This document shows, piece after piece, positions 21,439-30,232 of a stretch of DNA of 64,000 nt. Source of the stretch: Simplicispira hankyongi. Lineage in GTDB: Bacteria > Pseudomonadota > Gammaproteobacteria > Burkholderiales > Burkholderiaceae_C. Below the pieces are notes generated by a model. That model searched no databases and had not been told where the DNA came from. It saw nothing but the letters and a program-made list of their open reading frames with translations. The position numbers and the translations under genes were made by a program. Numbering within the stretch: the stretch's first letter is position 1; every line of letters starts with the position of its first letter. The stretch is from assembly GCF_003570885.1 (NCBI RefSeq), contig NZ_QXJC01000007.1:1-64000 (forward strand), read 5' to 3'.

Positions 21439-21858
21439 ATGGCCAACACCCTACATGTCGACGTTGTGAGTGCCGAAGAGTCCATCTTTTCCGGTGAGGC
21501 GCGGTTTGTGGCCTTGCCCGGCGAAGCGGGCGAGTTGGGCGTTTACCCACGCCACACGCCGCTGATTACCCGCATCAAGCCGGGCTCGGTGCGTATTGAA
21601 ATGGCCGATGGCAGCGAAGAATTCGTTTTTGTCGCCGGTGGCATTCTTGAGATTCAACCCGATTGCGTTACCGTCCTGTCCGACACGGCTGTGCGCGGCA
21701 AGGATCTTGATGACGAGAAGGCCAACAAGGCCAAGGCCGCTGCCGAAGAGGCGGTGAAGAATGCCAAGAGCGAGCTCGATCTGGCACGCGCACAGTCTGA
21801 ACTGGCCATCATGGCCGCACAGATTGCCGCTTTGCGCAAGTTCCGCCAGAAGCGCTGA
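21439..21858 (+). CDS. atpC: ATP synthase F1 subunit epsilon
   Basis: Epsilon connects gamma to the c-ring and can inhibit ATP hydrolysis through its C-terminal helices. The start at 21439 ([19 protein letters not shown]) follows AAAGGAA and gives 139 residues: a beta-sandwich of about 90 residues, then two helices rich in Ala, Lys and Glu. It is the last atp gene, with a strong terminator following. Confidence 0.97.
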   Translation: MANTLHVDVVSAEESIFSGEARFVALPGEAGELGVYPRHTPLITRIKPGSVRIEMADGSEEFVFVAGGILEIQPDCVTVLSDTAVRGKDLDDEKANKAKAAAEEAVKNAKSELDLARAQSELAIMAAQIAALRKFRQKR

Positions 21859-21880
21859 GCAACGCCGGAGCGAACCCCCG

Positions 21881-21924
21881 CCACACAAAAGAAAACCGCC
21901 CTTGGGCGGTTTTCTTTTGTGTGG
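21881..21924. terminator. Terminator after the atp operon
   Basis: A 21-bp perfect inverted repeat, beginning CCACACAAAAGAAAACCG on the left at 21881 and mirrored at 21904-21924, with only two unpaired bases between. It would form a very stable hairpin with a U-rich right arm (GGTTTTCTTTTG), usable from both strands between the convergent atp and TPM operons. Confidence 0.88.
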
Positions 21925-21984
21925 CAATAAATGCGTAAAAACAGGCATTGACGCCTACCCCATATACCTGAAAAGCTATCCTTT

Positions 21985-22509
21985 TTATAGCGCATCAGAG
22001 GCAATGACGGGCGTATCCGGTAGCTCGTTGTCGGTACGTGCCAAGCCTGCAGAGTGCGTCTCCAGCAACTCGGACACCTCGTCGATCGCCTGGTTGAGCG
22101 CCTCTTCAAAGCGTTCCGACCGAAGCGTCTCGGCCATGCGCGCGATCAGCGCACTCCATACCGGCATCGGCACCTGGCGTGCCAAGGCGCGGTCCGCCAC
22201 GATTTCGATGGAGCGTTCGGCGAGCAGCAGGTAAATTAAAACGCCGTTGTTGTGCTCGGTGTCCCAGACCCGAAGGGAGCCGAACAAGCTGATGGCCCGT
22301 TCCCGGGCGCGCGCATCGCGCCACACATAACGCCAGGGAAGCGATGCCTCCAGACAAATGCGAATTTGGCCGCTGTGGCGTGTTTCACTCTGCGCCACGC
22401 GGGCCGCGAGCCGCTGCATGGCGCTACCACGCAGGCTTCGTGGCAGCCGGCCGCTGCCAAGCCACTGGTGCTTGAGAAGTCTTGCCAGGCGATCGAATAA
22501 GCTGCCCAT
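21985..22509 (-). CDS. TPM-domain protein
   Basis: A 174-residue soluble protein without signal peptide, resembling the short TPM-domain partner found next to YgcG/LemA genes; I see the fold segments ETRHSGQIRICLEASLPW, RARERAISLFGSLRVWDTE and NGVLIYLLLAERSIEIVAD. The function is unknown; TPM proteins have been linked to membrane-protein repair and acid-phosphatase-like activity in plants. It starts 2 bp after the previous stop in the lemA-ygcG-like operon. Confidence 0.8.
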   Translation of the reverse strand: MGSLFDRLARLLKHQWLGSGRLPRSLRGSAMQRLAARVAQSETRHSGQIRICLEASLPWRYVWRDARARERAISLFGSLRVWDTEHNNGVLIYLLLAERSIEIVADRALARQVPMPVWSALIARMAETLRSERFEEALNQAIDEVSELLETHSAGLARTDNELPDTPVIASDAL

Positions 22510-22511
22510 GC

Positions 22512-23390
22512 TCACCAGTCCCCTGACGCGCCGCCGCCGCCGAAATCACCGCCACCGCCCGAAGAAAATCCACCGCCAGACGAGGAGCCGCCGCCACCCC
22601 AATGGGAGCCGCCACCACCGCCAACCCATGGCGATCTGCTTGCGCCGGTGACAAGCAGGACGAACAGCGCGGCACCGATCGCTGCCAGCAGCGAGACCAG
22701 GAGGCTCGCCCCAAACACAAAAATAGCCAAACCCGTGCCTGCACCCAGCAGCAGTGCCCCGAGGCGCTTGCCAAACAGGGCGCTCACTATTTGGCTTGCA
22801 CCCAGTACGGCAAAAAGCACGATGCCACCTATGTCCAGCCAACTCGACTGCGCGGCCGGGGCCGATCCGCCAGGCGCTGGCTCGGGCAGAGGCTCGCCCG
22901 CAATACGCGCGGCAAGCTGGTCAATTGCAGCATTGAGACCGCCGGCAAAATCGTTATCGCGAAACTTGGGCTTCATGGCCTGGTCGATGATGCGGGCCGC
23001 AGCCAGGTCGGGAATCGCGCCCTCAAGAGCCTTGGCCACCTCGATGCGCATCTTGCGGTCTCGCTTGGCGACGACGATGATCAAGCCGTCGCCCACGTCA
23101 GGCCGGCCAATTTTCCAGGTGTTGCCGACCCGATTGGCAAACGAAGCGATGTCTTCTGGTGCCGTGCTGTCCACCATCAGCACGACCAGTTGCGTGCCTT
23201 CGCGCTTTTCAAGCTCGGTGAGCCGAGCTTCCAGGCTGCCAGTCTGCGCCGCGTCCAGGGTGTTTGTCTGATCGAGCACATGGGCTGTGAGAGCGGGGAC
23301 GGGCAGCAGTGCCTGCGCCCAACCAGAAAGCGGTGAAAATGCTATTAAAAAAATAGCTGCTAGCGTATACCTTATAAGCGCTAGAGGCAT
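22512..23390 (-). CDS. YgcG-like TPM-domain membrane protein
   Basis: Order from the ATG at 23390: signal peptide MPLALIRYTLAAIFLIAF ending near AQA (residue 27); TPM domain about residues 30-160, with LTELEKREGTQLVVLMVDS and RPDVGDGLIIVVAKRDRKM; two membrane segments about 185-245; and a glycine/serine-rich tail (repeats of GGGGS/GGGF) of about 40 residues. It has 292 residues; an upstream in-frame ATG at 23414 is an alternative. The signal-peptide codons lie within a dispersed repeat (23335-23396). Operon with lemA. Confidence 0.85.
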   Translation of the reverse strand: MPLALIRYTLAAIFLIAFSPLSGWAQALLPVPALTAHVLDQTNTLDAAQTGSLEARLTELEKREGTQLVVLMVDSTAPEDIASFANRVGNTWKIGRPDVGDGLIIVVAKRDRKMRIEVAKALEGAIPDLAAARIIDQAMKPKFRDNDFAGGLNAAIDQLAARIAGEPLPEPAPGGSAPAAQSSWLDIGGIVLFAVLGASQIVSALFGKRLGALLLGAGTGLAIFVFGASLLVSLLAAIGAALFVLLVTGASRSPWVGGGGGSHWGGGGSSSGGGFSSGGGGDFGGGGASGDW

Positions 23391-23396
23391 ATTTTC
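23335..23396 (-). repeat. Dispersed palindromic repeat, copy 4, encoding a signal peptide
   Basis: The plus strand reads ATAGCTGCTAGCGTATAC, then TTATAAGCGCTAGAGGCATA, a near-consensus copy. The minus-strand reading contains the ATG at 23390 and codes residues 1-18 of the YgcG-like protein (MPLALIRYTLAAIFLIAF). Confidence 0.8.
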
Positions 23397-23423
23397 TTTA
23401 AATTTCGTAGCCAAGCCGCGGAG

Positions 23424-24017
23424 TTATTTCTTCGGCGCCGAGAAATCCACGACAGGCGGCTGCGAAATCTGCGCTTCGTTCTGTACAGCGAAAGTCGGCT
23501 TTGCCTCGTAGCTGAACACCTTCGCTGTAAGGTTGGTGGGGAAGCTGCGCGCCAGCACGTTGTACTGCTGCACGGTCTGGATGTAGCGGTTGCGGGCGAT
23601 GGTGATACGGTTTTCCGTACCCTCCAGTGTCACGCGCAGATCGCGAAAGGCCTGGTTCGCCTGCAAGGTCGGATAGCGCTCGGAGACTGCCATCAACCGC
23701 GACAAAGCGCCAGACAGTTCGCCCTGTGCCTGCTGGAATTTGGCGAATGCCTCGGGGTTGTTGAGTGTTTCGGGTGTGACTTGAATGGAAGTGGCCTTGG
23801 CACGCGCTTCAATTACCTTGGTGAGCGTGTCCTGCTCGAAGTTCGCTTCGCCCTTCACGCTGGCAACGATGTTGGGCACCAGGTCGGCCCGGCGTTGGTA
23901 CTGGTTGAGAACCTCGCTCCAGGCGGCCTTGGACTGCTCATCCAGTCGCTGGAAGTCGTTGTAGCCGCAGCCGCTGAGCGCGACCACCGTGAACATCAGA
24001 ATCAAAAAACGCTTCAT
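23424..24017 (-). CDS. lemA: LemA family lipoprotein
   Basis: LemA proteins are small helical membrane proteins of unknown role, often paired with TPM proteins. The start at 24017 gives MKRFLILMFTVVALSGCGY, a lipoprotein signal with lipobox LSGC; 197 residues. Typical segments are YQRRADLVPNIVASVKG and TLTKVIEARAKAT, with long helices after. The upstream frame to 24203 has no family similarity and was excluded. First gene of the minus-strand cluster. Confidence 0.92.
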   Translation of the reverse strand: MKRFLILMFTVVALSGCGYNDFQRLDEQSKAAWSEVLNQYQRRADLVPNIVASVKGEANFEQDTLTKVIEARAKATSIQVTPETLNNPEAFAKFQQAQGELSGALSRLMAVSERYPTLQANQAFRDLRVTLEGTENRITIARNRYIQTVQQYNVLARSFPTNLTAKVFSYEAKPTFAVQNEAQISQPPVVDFSAPKK

Positions 24018-24162
24018 GGGTATGCGCGCCGGCCCAAGAAGGCGGAAATGCCACAGCCGCTGCGCTGCGAAATTGTGCAGCAACACAGGCGTGCAGCGAG
24101 GGAAATATTTCAGCAGGTGTCTCCGTGCGGATCGCCCGCGACCTGCAGTGCAAAATCGTGGC

Positions 24163-24690
24163 ATGGACACTATCGTGCGACAGGCTATGGCAAAGTGGCC
24201 CAACGTCCCAGCGTGCTACGGCTGGCTTGGGCTCGATGCGCGCGGACACTGGTACCTGCGCGATGACGAGGTGCAGGCCAAAGGCAACTTTGCACAAAGC
24301 AAAGGTTCATGGCTGCGCCATGAGAAGCTGCTGGCGTTCATTGGCCGCAATTACCAGGCCGATGCGTGTGGCCTGTGGTACTTCCAAAACGGCCCCCAGC
24401 GCGTGTACGTAGAACTCGAGTGCGCTCCCTGGGTTTGGCGCGTGCTGCCAGACCTGCAGTTGCAGTCGCAGATTGGTAGCCACTTACTCGGCACGAAATG
24501 CGTGCTGGATACAGAAGGCCGGGTGTATCTGGAGACTGCCGCCGGGCTGGGCCTCGTCCACAGCCTGGATACCGGGCTGGTTGTCGATGCGCTCGAACGT
24601 GGCGCGTGGGAGGTGGAAGAAGTCCCCACCGAGAGCTTGCCAGACCGCTATGGTTTTGTGCTCAGCCCGGAACAGGCGCAGCGCCGTTGA
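24163..24690 (+). CDS. Conserved hypothetical protein (DUF2946-type annotation uncertain)
   Basis: A 175-residue soluble protein, starting MDTIVRQAMAKWPNVPACYG. It has no signal or membrane segment and many aromatics (WYLRDD, GLWYFQNGPQRVYVELE, WVWRVLP). I recall similar genes in Comamonadaceae, but not a function. It is divergent from lemA, and followed by a terminator shared with the cytochrome gene. Confidence 0.75.
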   Translation: MDTIVRQAMAKWPNVPACYGWLGLDARGHWYLRDDEVQAKGNFAQSKGSWLRHEKLLAFIGRNYQADACGLWYFQNGPQRVYVELECAPWVWRVLPDLQLQSQIGSHLLGTKCVLDTEGRVYLETAAGLGLVHSLDTGLVVDALERGAWEVEEVPTESLPDRYGFVLSPEQAQRR

Positions 24691-24734
24691 CAACGCCTGG
24701 CGGCGTGGGGCCGAGGCGCCCATACGGACAGGCG

Positions 24735-24769
24735 AAAAAAAGCCGATCACTGATGGATCGGCTTTTTTT
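24735..24769. terminator. Bidirectional terminator
   Basis: AAAAAAAGCCGATC at 24735-24748 pairs with GATCGGCTTTTTTT at 24756-24769 across a 7-nt loop. It serves the convergent hypothetical gene and the cytochrome gene. Confidence 0.92.
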
Positions 24770-24789
24770 GGGTGCCGTAAGGCAAGCGT

Positions 24790-25659
24790 CTATTTCGCTG
24801 CCGCGGTCATGAAGTCCACGGCAGCATGAACATCCGCGTCCGATGCACTGGAGCCGCCGCGCGGGGGCATGGCCCCTTTGCCGTTGATCGCACTGTGATA
24901 GAGCGCCTCCATGCCGGTCTGCAAGCGGGGCGCCCAGGCGGCCTTGTCACCAAACTTGGGAGAACCTGCCGCACCCGTCGCGTGGCAGGCCTGGCAGGTT
25001 TGCTTGTAAAGCGCTTCCCCTGCACCACTTGCAGAAGCGACGACGGGCTTGGCGGCAGCCGCGTTTGAATCTGCGGTCGCAGGAGGTGTGCCGGCAGTGT
25101 CTGCCTGTGGCGTGGCAGCAGCGGGCGCCGCTGCGCCTGCACTGCTGGCGGGTGCGGCACCCTTGGCGTCCGCAGGCTCGGCAAACTTCGCACCCGCAGC
25201 ATTGGCCATGTACACCACAGCTCTGCCAACTTCCGTATCGCTGAAATTGCCACCACCTTGCGGCGACATGGCGCCTTTACCAGTAAGCGCCGAATGCAAC
25301 AGCGCTTCATAGCCAGTCTTGATGCGTGGCGCCCAGGCGGCGGCATCCTGGAACTTCGGAGAGCCCGCAGCACCCGTTGCGTGGCAGGCGGAGCACTGTG
25401 CCTTGAATACCTCTTCGCCCGTTTTCAACGGGCGATTGGCATCGCGAATTTCGACCGACCCCACCTTTTGGATGCGCAATGCGATGGCCCGCTCCGGATT
25501 GGCGGATCCTGCCGAAGGAACATCTGCCGAGCTGACGAACATCGCGAGTGCAATGATCGTGAACACAGGGGCGACAAAGCCGAGCAGCACGGCGACCAGC
25601 AACTGCTTGGGATTCTTGATGGGCCCCGTGTGGGCTTGTGTGGAGTGTTGCTCGCTCAT
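24790..25659 (-). CDS. Dihaem cytochrome c (c5-like), membrane anchored
   Basis: Periplasmic electron carrier. The start at 25659 (MSEQHSTQAHTGPIKNP) has a GAGGAAG Shine-Dalgarno; 289 residues. One membrane anchor at about 19-42, then two cytochrome c domains, each with a haem motif: C89-SA-C92-H93 and C222-QA-C225-H226. The axial methionines probably lie in GKGAMSPQGG and GKGAMPPRGG. The domains are joined by an Ala/Pro/Thr-rich linker. The two domains look like a duplication. The electron-transfer partner is not evident. Confidence 0.93.
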   Translation of the reverse strand: MSEQHSTQAHTGPIKNPKQLLVAVLLGFVAPVFTIIALAMFVSSADVPSAGSANPERAIALRIQKVGSVEIRDANRPLKTGEEVFKAQCSACHATGAAGSPKFQDAAAWAPRIKTGYEALLHSALTGKGAMSPQGGGNFSDTEVGRAVVYMANAAGAKFAEPADAKGAAPASSAGAAAPAAATPQADTAGTPPATADSNAAAAKPVVASASGAGEALYKQTCQACHATGAAGSPKFGDKAAWAPRLQTGMEALYHSAINGKGAMPPRGGSSASDADVHAAVDFMTAAAK

Positions 25660-25798
25660 TTCTTCCTCAAAGTGGCCAAACGGGTCTTGATCTAGATCGT
25701 CCAATTATAGGTGCGTGATGCCTTGCACGCTGGCATGCACGTCACGCGAGCCAGGCTGTGTGATAATCATTGGCTGCGCCCAGGCGGGTGCAGCGAGC

Positions 25799-25874
25799 GC
25801 GGCTGTAGCTCAGTGGATAGAGTATTGGCCTCCGAAGCCAAGGGTCGTGGGTTCGATCCCCGCCAGCCGCACCA
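25799..25874 (+). tRNA. tRNA-Arg (anticodon CCG)
   Basis: A 76-nt cloverleaf: acceptor GCGGCTG pairs with CAGCCGC at 25864-25870, CCA is encoded, the anticodon loop is CTCCGAA, and the T-loop TTCGATC is typical. A TGATAAT-like -10 lies at about 25761-25767. Confidence 0.97.
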
Positions 25875-25913
25875 GCGTTTTCTAGCGCTTGCCAGAGTGG
25901 GCGTATCTCGTTG

Positions 25914-25940
25914 ACGCCGTCTTCGCAGAGAGGCGTTTTT
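25914..25940 (+). terminator. Terminator after tRNA-Arg
   Basis: ACGCC at 25914-25918 pairs with GGCGT at 25932-25936, extended by TCT/AGA inside, and followed by TTTT. Moderate stem. Confidence 0.6.
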
Positions 25941-25972
25941 CCTGAACCATTTTTTTCATCAAATGGGCATGC

Positions 25973-26002
25973 TTGATCGGGAGCTCGAAAAAAGGCTATA
26001 AT
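25973..26002 (+). promoter_or_regulatory. Predicted promoter for the tRNA-tuf operon
   Basis: TTGATC at 25973-25978 and TATAAT at 25997-26002, 18-bp spacing, end 12 bp before tRNA-Tyr. It would drive tRNA-Tyr, Gly, Thr, tuf and perhaps on through tRNA-Trp and secE. Confidence 0.75.
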
Positions 26003-26014
26003 TTAAGACTGCGT

Positions 26015-26100
26015 GGAGGAGTGCCCGAGTGGCTAAAGGGGGCAGACTGTAAATCTGTTGGCGTACGCCTACGCTGGTTCGAATCCAGCCTCCTCCACCA
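26015..26100 (+). tRNA. tRNA-Tyr (anticodon GTA)
   Basis: An 86-nt class II tRNA with a long variable arm. Acceptor GGAGGAG pairs with CTCCTCC, CCA is encoded, anticodon GTA in ACTGTAAAT. First of a tRNA-Tyr-Gly-Thr-tuf-Trp run like the E. coli tufB operon. Confidence 0.98.
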
Positions 26101-26165
26101 ACTGTGATCATGAAGCAGGGTCCTGTCTTCGGTTGCTGTCTTGCCGGATGGTCAGGGTTGCTATC

Positions 26166-26239
26166 GCGGGAGTAGTTCAATGGTAGAACCCTAGCCTTCC
26201 AAGCTAATGACGCGGGTTCGATTCCCGTCTCCCGCTCCA
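26166..26239 (+). tRNA. tRNA-Gly (anticodon TCC)
   Basis: A 74-nt cloverleaf: GCGGGAG pairs with CTCCCGC, anticodon loop CTTCCAA, T-loop TTCGATT, CCA encoded. Confidence 0.97.
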
Positions 26240-26268
26240 TGATCTTTGGTTAGGTATTTGTTTTAGTT

Positions 26269-26343
<75 letters not shown>

Positions 26344-26421
26344 CTTAATTTCTGGATGCGGCTGCGGTTGGTGCGCCGATGTCCTCTTGTTTTGTTGTAG
26401 ATTTTTTTCGGAGTCGGAAAA

Positions 26422-27612
26422 ATGGCAAAAGGAAAATTCGAACGTACCAAGCCGCACGTCAACGTCGGCACGATCGGCCACGTGGACCACGGCAAGACGA
26501 CGCTGACGGCAGCAATTGCCACCGTGCTGTCCGCCAAGTTCGGCGGTGAAGCCAAGGCCTACGACCAGATCGACGCGGCTCCGGAAGAAAAGGCCCGCGG
26601 CATCACGATCAACACGGCTCACGTGGAATACGAAACGCAGAATCGCCACTACGCCCACGTGGACTGCCCTGGCCACGCCGACTATGTGAAGAACATGATC
26701 ACCGGTGCCGCCCAGATGGACGGCGCCATCCTCGTGTGCTCGGCCGCTGACGGCCCAATGCCCCAGACGCGCGAGCACATCCTGCTGGCCCGCCAGGTCG
26801 GCGTGCCCTACATCATCGTGTTCCTGAACAAGTGCGACATGGTCGACGACGAGGAGCTCCTCGAACTCGTCGAAATGGAAGTGCGCGAACTCCTCGACAA
26901 ATACGATTTCCCTGGCGACGACACCCCGATCATTCGCGGCTCCGCCAAGCTCGCCCTGGAAGGCGACAAGGGCCCTCTGGGCGAGCAAGCCATCATGAAG
27001 CTCGCTGAAGCCCTGGACACCTACATCCCCACACCTGAGCGTGCCGTGGACGGCGCCTTCCTGATGCCCGTGGAAGACGTGTTCTCCATCTCCGGTCGTG
27101 GCACCGTGGTCACGGGCCGTATCGAGCGCGGCGTCATCAAGGTCGGCGAAGAAATCGAAATCGTCGGCATCAAGGACACCGCCAAGACCACCTGCACCGG
27201 CGTGGAAATGTTCCGCAAGTTGCTCGACCAAGGCCAAGCTGGCGACAACGTCGGCCTGCTGCTGCGCGGCACCAAGCGCGAAGACGTCGAACGCGGCCAA
27301 GTGCTGTGCAAACCCGGCTCGATCAAGCCGCACACGCACTTCACCGCTGAGGTGTACGTCCTGTCCAAGGACGAAGGCGGCCGCCACACGCCGTTCTTCA
27401 ACAACTACCGCCCCCAGTTTTACTTCCGTACGACGGACGTGACGGGCGCGATCGAGTTGCCTGCCGACAAGGAAATGGTCATGCCTGGCGACAACGTGTC
27501 GATCACGGTCAAGCTGATCAACCCCATCGCCATGGAAGAAGGTCTGCGCTTTGCTATCCGCGAAGGCGGCCGCACCGTCGGCGCGGGCGTTGTTGCCAAG
27601 ATCATTGCTTAA
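26422..27612 (+). CDS. tuf: Elongation factor Tu, copy 2
   Basis: The same 396-residue EF-Tu as 5-1195, with [13 protein letters not shown] and NKCD motifs. The nucleotide sequences agree from ATG to TAA as far as I compared them. Identity stops 2-3 bases outside the frame: GGAAATGG against AAAAATGG at the start, TAAACCC against TAAAGCA at the end. This copy sits in the tRNA-tufB-type operon, with tRNA-Trp 8 bp downstream. Confidence 0.99.
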   Translation: MAKGKFERTKPHVNVGTIGHVDHGKTTLTAAIATVLSAKFGGEAKAYDQIDAAPEEKARGITINTAHVEYETQNRHYAHVDCPGHADYVKNMITGAAQMDGAILVCSAADGPMPQTREHILLARQVGVPYIIVFLNKCDMVDDEELLELVEMEVRELLDKYDFPGDDTPIIRGSAKLALEGDKGPLGEQAIMKLAEALDTYIPTPERAVDGAFLMPVEDVFSISGRGTVVTGRIERGVIKVGEEIEIVGIKDTAKTTCTGVEMFRKLLDQGQAGDNVGLLLRGTKREDVERGQVLCKPGSIKPHTHFTAEVYVLSKDEGGRHTPFFNNYRPQFYFRTTDVTGAIELPADKEMVMPGDNVSITVKLINPIAMEEGLRFAIREGGRTVGAGVVAKIIA

Positions 27613-27620
27613 AGCAACTT

Positions 27621-27696
27621 AGGGGTATAGCTCAATTGGCAGAGCGTCGGTCTCCAAAACCGAAGGTTGTAGGTTCGATTCCTACTGCCCCTGCCA
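27621..27696 (+). tRNA. tRNA-Trp (anticodon CCA)
   Basis: A 76-nt cloverleaf: AGGGGTA pairs with TGCCCCT (one G-T pair), anticodon loop CTCCAAA, T-loop TTCGATT, CCA encoded. It lies between tuf and secE, probably cotranscribed. Confidence 0.97.
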
Positions 27697-27780
27697 CCTG
27701 ATACGGTGGTATTCAAAGCCCGCTACACAATGGCGGGCTTCGGCGTCTTAGGCGATGCTGGGTTTGATAGGAAAAATGGC

Positions 27781-28164
27781 ATGGCCACTTCACAAATAGA
27801 AACTGTCAGTACTGGTGTTGACAAGGCTAAGCTGGCCTTGTCTGTTGTGCTGTTGCTGGCGGCTTTGGCGGGGTTTTATTTTCTTGCCAAGCAAGGGGCC
27901 ATGGTCCAATGGAGCGTGCTCCTTGGTGGACTGGTGTTGGCGGTTGGGGTTTTTCTGGTTTCCGAGAGCGGGAAGCGATTCATTGCTTTTTGCCGAGATT
28001 CCTATCGGGAAGTCAAGAAGGTCGTTTGGCCGACCCGCAAGGAAGCCGTCCAGATGACTATGTATGTATTCGGTTTCGTCGTGGTGATGGCATTGTTTCT
28101 TTGGTTGACCGACAAGACGCTCGAATGGGTTTTTTATGACCTGATTCTGGGTTGGAGGAAGTAA
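27781..28164 (+). CDS. secE: Protein translocase subunit SecE
   Basis: The essential clamp subunit of SecYEG. The start at 27781 ([20 protein letters not shown]) gives 127 residues, the same length as E. coli SecE. Three membrane helices fall at about 17-36, 43-61 and 93-115, with the conserved amphipathic segment [16 protein letters not shown] before the last. Upstream in-frame codons from 27706 lie just after the tRNA and were excluded. It overlaps nusG by one base (TAATG). Confidence 0.96.
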   Translation: MATSQIETVSTGVDKAKLALSVVLLLAALAGFYFLAKQGAMVQWSVLLGGLVLAVGVFLVSESGKRFIAFCRDSYREVKKVVWPTRKEAVQMTMYVFGFVVVMALFLWLTDKTLEWVFYDLILGWRK

Positions 28165-28757
28165 TGACAGTTTCGGCCGATATGGAAGGTGTGAGTGCCT
28201 TGGGAACCGCCGATGCTGGCAATCCCGAGCTTCGCTGGTACATCGTGCACGCCTACTCCGGCATGGAAAAAGCTGTTGAGCGAAACATTGCCGAGCGCAT
28301 CGCCCGCGCCGGTATGCATGCCAAATTTGGTCGTGTATTGGTGCCGACTGAAGAAGTGGTGGAAATGAAGAGCGGGCAGCGGAAAACCACGGAGCGGCGC
28401 CTGTTTCCTGGGTATGTGTTTGTCGAGATGATCATGGATGACGAGTCCTGGCACCTGGTAAAGCACACCAACAAGGTGACCGGTTTCGTCGGGGGCGCCA
28501 AGAATCGGCCAGCTCCCATTTCTGAAGCCGAGGTGCAAAAAATCGTCAGTCAGATGCAAGAGGGCACCGAAAAACCCCGGCACAAGACGGAATTCATGGT
28601 GGGCGAACTGGTTCGCGTGAAGGAGGGGCCTTTTACCGATTTCAACGGATCGGTGGAAGACGTCAATTACGAGAAGAATCGTCTGCGCGTCTCCGTGATG
28701 ATTTTTGGGCGCTCCACCCCGGTGGAATTGGAATTTGGTCAAGTCGAAAAGACCTAA
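28164..28757 (+). CDS. nusG: Transcription termination/antitermination protein NusG
   Basis: NusG binds RNA polymerase and couples it to the ribosome or to Rho. From 28164 the protein has 197 residues: a short extra N-terminus, the NGN domain starting [18 protein letters not shown], and the KOW domain [19 protein letters not shown]. secE-nusG-rplK-rplA is canonical order. Confidence 0.97.
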   Translation: MTVSADMEGVSALGTADAGNPELRWYIVHAYSGMEKAVERNIAERIARAGMHAKFGRVLVPTEEVVEMKSGQRKTTERRLFPGYVFVEMIMDDESWHLVKHTNKVTGFVGGAKNRPAPISEAEVQKIVSQMQEGTEKPRHKTEFMVGELVRVKEGPFTDFNGSVEDVNYEKNRLRVSVMIFGRSTPVELEFGQVEKT

Positions 28758-28876
28758 ATTGGTATTGGCGCGGTTGCACTTTTCGGCTCGGTGCAATTGT
28801 TTATCGAGAGCTGTAAACCCCGGGGAGCCGAGTCTGCACAGCAGACCACGGCGCATGCACCCGCAAGGAGTAAACC
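28758..28876 (+). promoter_or_regulatory. rplK leader, possible L1 target
   Basis: A 119-nt leader between nusG and rplK. It can pair TTGCAC with GTGCAA (about 28775-28797) and CGGCTC with GAGCCG. In E. coli L1 binds the rplKA leader to repress translation; that role here is inferred from position only. Confidence 0.35.
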
Positions 28877-29308
28877 ATGGCGAAGAAAATCGTCGGTTTT
28901 ATCAAGCTGCAAGTACCAGCTGGTAAGGCCAATCCCTCACCACCGATTGGCCCAGCACTGGGTCAGCGCGGCCTCAACATTATGGAGTTCTGCAAGGCAT
29001 TCAATGCGCAGACCCAAGGTGTCGAGCCCGGCCTGCCTCTGCCGGTGGTCATTACCGCTTTTGCGGACAAGAGCTTTACCTTCATCATCAAGACGCCGCC
29101 CGCAACGGTTTTGATCAAGAAGGCCATTAAGCTCGACAAGGGTTCTGCCAATCCGCTGAGCACCAAGGTTGGCAAGATCACGCGCGCGCAGCTCGAAGAA
29201 ATCGCCAAGACCAAAATGAAAGACATGAACGCTGCCGATCTTGACGCGGCAGTTCGTACCATTGCTGGCTCTGCCCGTTCGATGGGTGTGACCGTGGAGG
29301 GCGTGTAA
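28877..29308 (+). CDS. rplK: 50S ribosomal protein L11
   Basis: L11 forms the stalk base at the GTPase centre. The 143-residue product contains [21 protein letters not shown] and [21 protein letters not shown]-type segments (each given in part). The AAGGAG Shine-Dalgarno is strong. It abuts rplA directly, with no gap. Confidence 0.98.
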   Translation: MAKKIVGFIKLQVPAGKANPSPPIGPALGQRGLNIMEFCKAFNAQTQGVEPGLPLPVVITAFADKSFTFIIKTPPATVLIKKAIKLDKGSANPLSTKVGKITRAQLEEIAKTKMKDMNAADLDAAVRTIAGSARSMGVTVEGV

Positions 29309-30004
29309 ATGGCCAAGCTCACGAAAAAGCAAAAAGCTCTCCAGGGCAAGATCGACAGCACCCGTCTATATCCTTTGGCAGAGGCGTTGAGTCTGGTCAA
29401 AGTGGGTGCTACGGCAAAATTTGATGAGTCCATCGATGTGGCCGTGCAACTCGGTGTCGACGCGAAGAAGTCTGACCAAGTGGTCCGTGGCGCTGTCGTC
29501 CTGCCAAACGGCACCGGCAAAACGACGCGGGTCGCAGTGTTTGCCCAAGGCGTCAAGGCCGAAGAGGCGAAGGCCGCCGGAGCCGACATCGTCGGTATGG
29601 ACGATCTGGCTGCCATGGTCAAGGCGGGTGATATGCCTTTTGACGTCGTCATTGCTGCCCCCGATGCGATGCGCGTCGTTGGTACCCTCGGTCAGATTTT
29701 GGGCCCACGCGGGCTGATGCCCAACCCGAAGGTGGGCACCGTCACTCCCGATGTGGCAACCGCCGTGAAGAACGCCAAAGCCGGCCAGGTCCAGTTCCGT
29801 GTGGACAAAGCAGGCATCGTGCACAGCACCATTGGCCGCCGTTCGTTTGACGACGACAAGTTGCAAGGTAACTTGGCCGCTCTGATCGACGCGCTGGCCA
29901 AGGCCAAGCCCGCGACCAGCAAAGGTCTGTACTTGCGCAAGGTGGCGGTCTCTTCCACGATGGGCGTGGGTGTCCGCGTCGATACGCAATCGATCGCGGC
30001 CTGA
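29309..30004 (+). CDS. rplA: 50S ribosomal protein L1
   Basis: L1 forms the mobile stalk at the E-site and is the usual autogenous repressor of rplKA. It has 231 residues, with [15 protein letters not shown] and the [17 protein letters not shown] segment conserved. It starts at the base after the rplK stop. Confidence 0.98.
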   Translation: MAKLTKKQKALQGKIDSTRLYPLAEALSLVKVGATAKFDESIDVAVQLGVDAKKSDQVVRGAVVLPNGTGKTTRVAVFAQGVKAEEAKAAGADIVGMDDLAAMVKAGDMPFDVVIAAPDAMRVVGTLGQILGPRGLMPNPKVGTVTPDVATAVKNAKAGQVQFRVDKAGIVHSTIGRRSFDDDKLQGNLAALIDALAKAKPATSKGLYLRKVAVSSTMGVGVRVDTQSIAA

Positions 30005-30232
30005 AGAAATGTCCAGGTGGGCTGAATGCCTGTCTGAACCGGTGGGCTGTGTGCATTCCCATGCGCGCAGGCCATCCAAGACCGCTGGCGTGCAAAGGCG
30101 CACTTAAATCCCCTAGGGGCCAGCGCAGATGGCGATCCCGCTGCATAGGGTTTGAACCTGAACAGTTGGTCGCTGCAACCAGAGTGTGCAATTTGGCCTT
30201 TCGGCTAAGTGGCACTTTTTAAGGAGTAGACC
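30005..30232 (+). promoter_or_regulatory. rplJ leader (L10-binding leader expected)
   Basis: A 228-nt non-coding stretch precedes rplJ, where most bacteria carry the L10 leader RNA that L10-(L12)4 binds to repress translation. It is structured-looking (for instance GGCGTGCAAAGGCGC and CCCCTAGGGG), but I did not derive the kink-turn. It probably also carries a promoter; none is clear. Confidence 0.5.

Noticed and set aside
21965-22000. Repeat copy at the end of the TPM gene (AAAAGCTATC...TATAGCGC...AGAGGC)
   Set aside because: Needs gaps to align and the halves are closer than in the family, so not counted.
22512-22640. Glycine-rich repeats at the end of the YgcG-like gene as a DNA repeat array
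   Set aside because: The GGC/GGA/AGC codon repetition encodes the Gly/Ser tail usual for this family.
25876-25900. Further repeat copy after tRNA-Arg (CTAGCGCTTGCCAGA)
   Set aside because: Only one half of the palindrome matches, too little to call.
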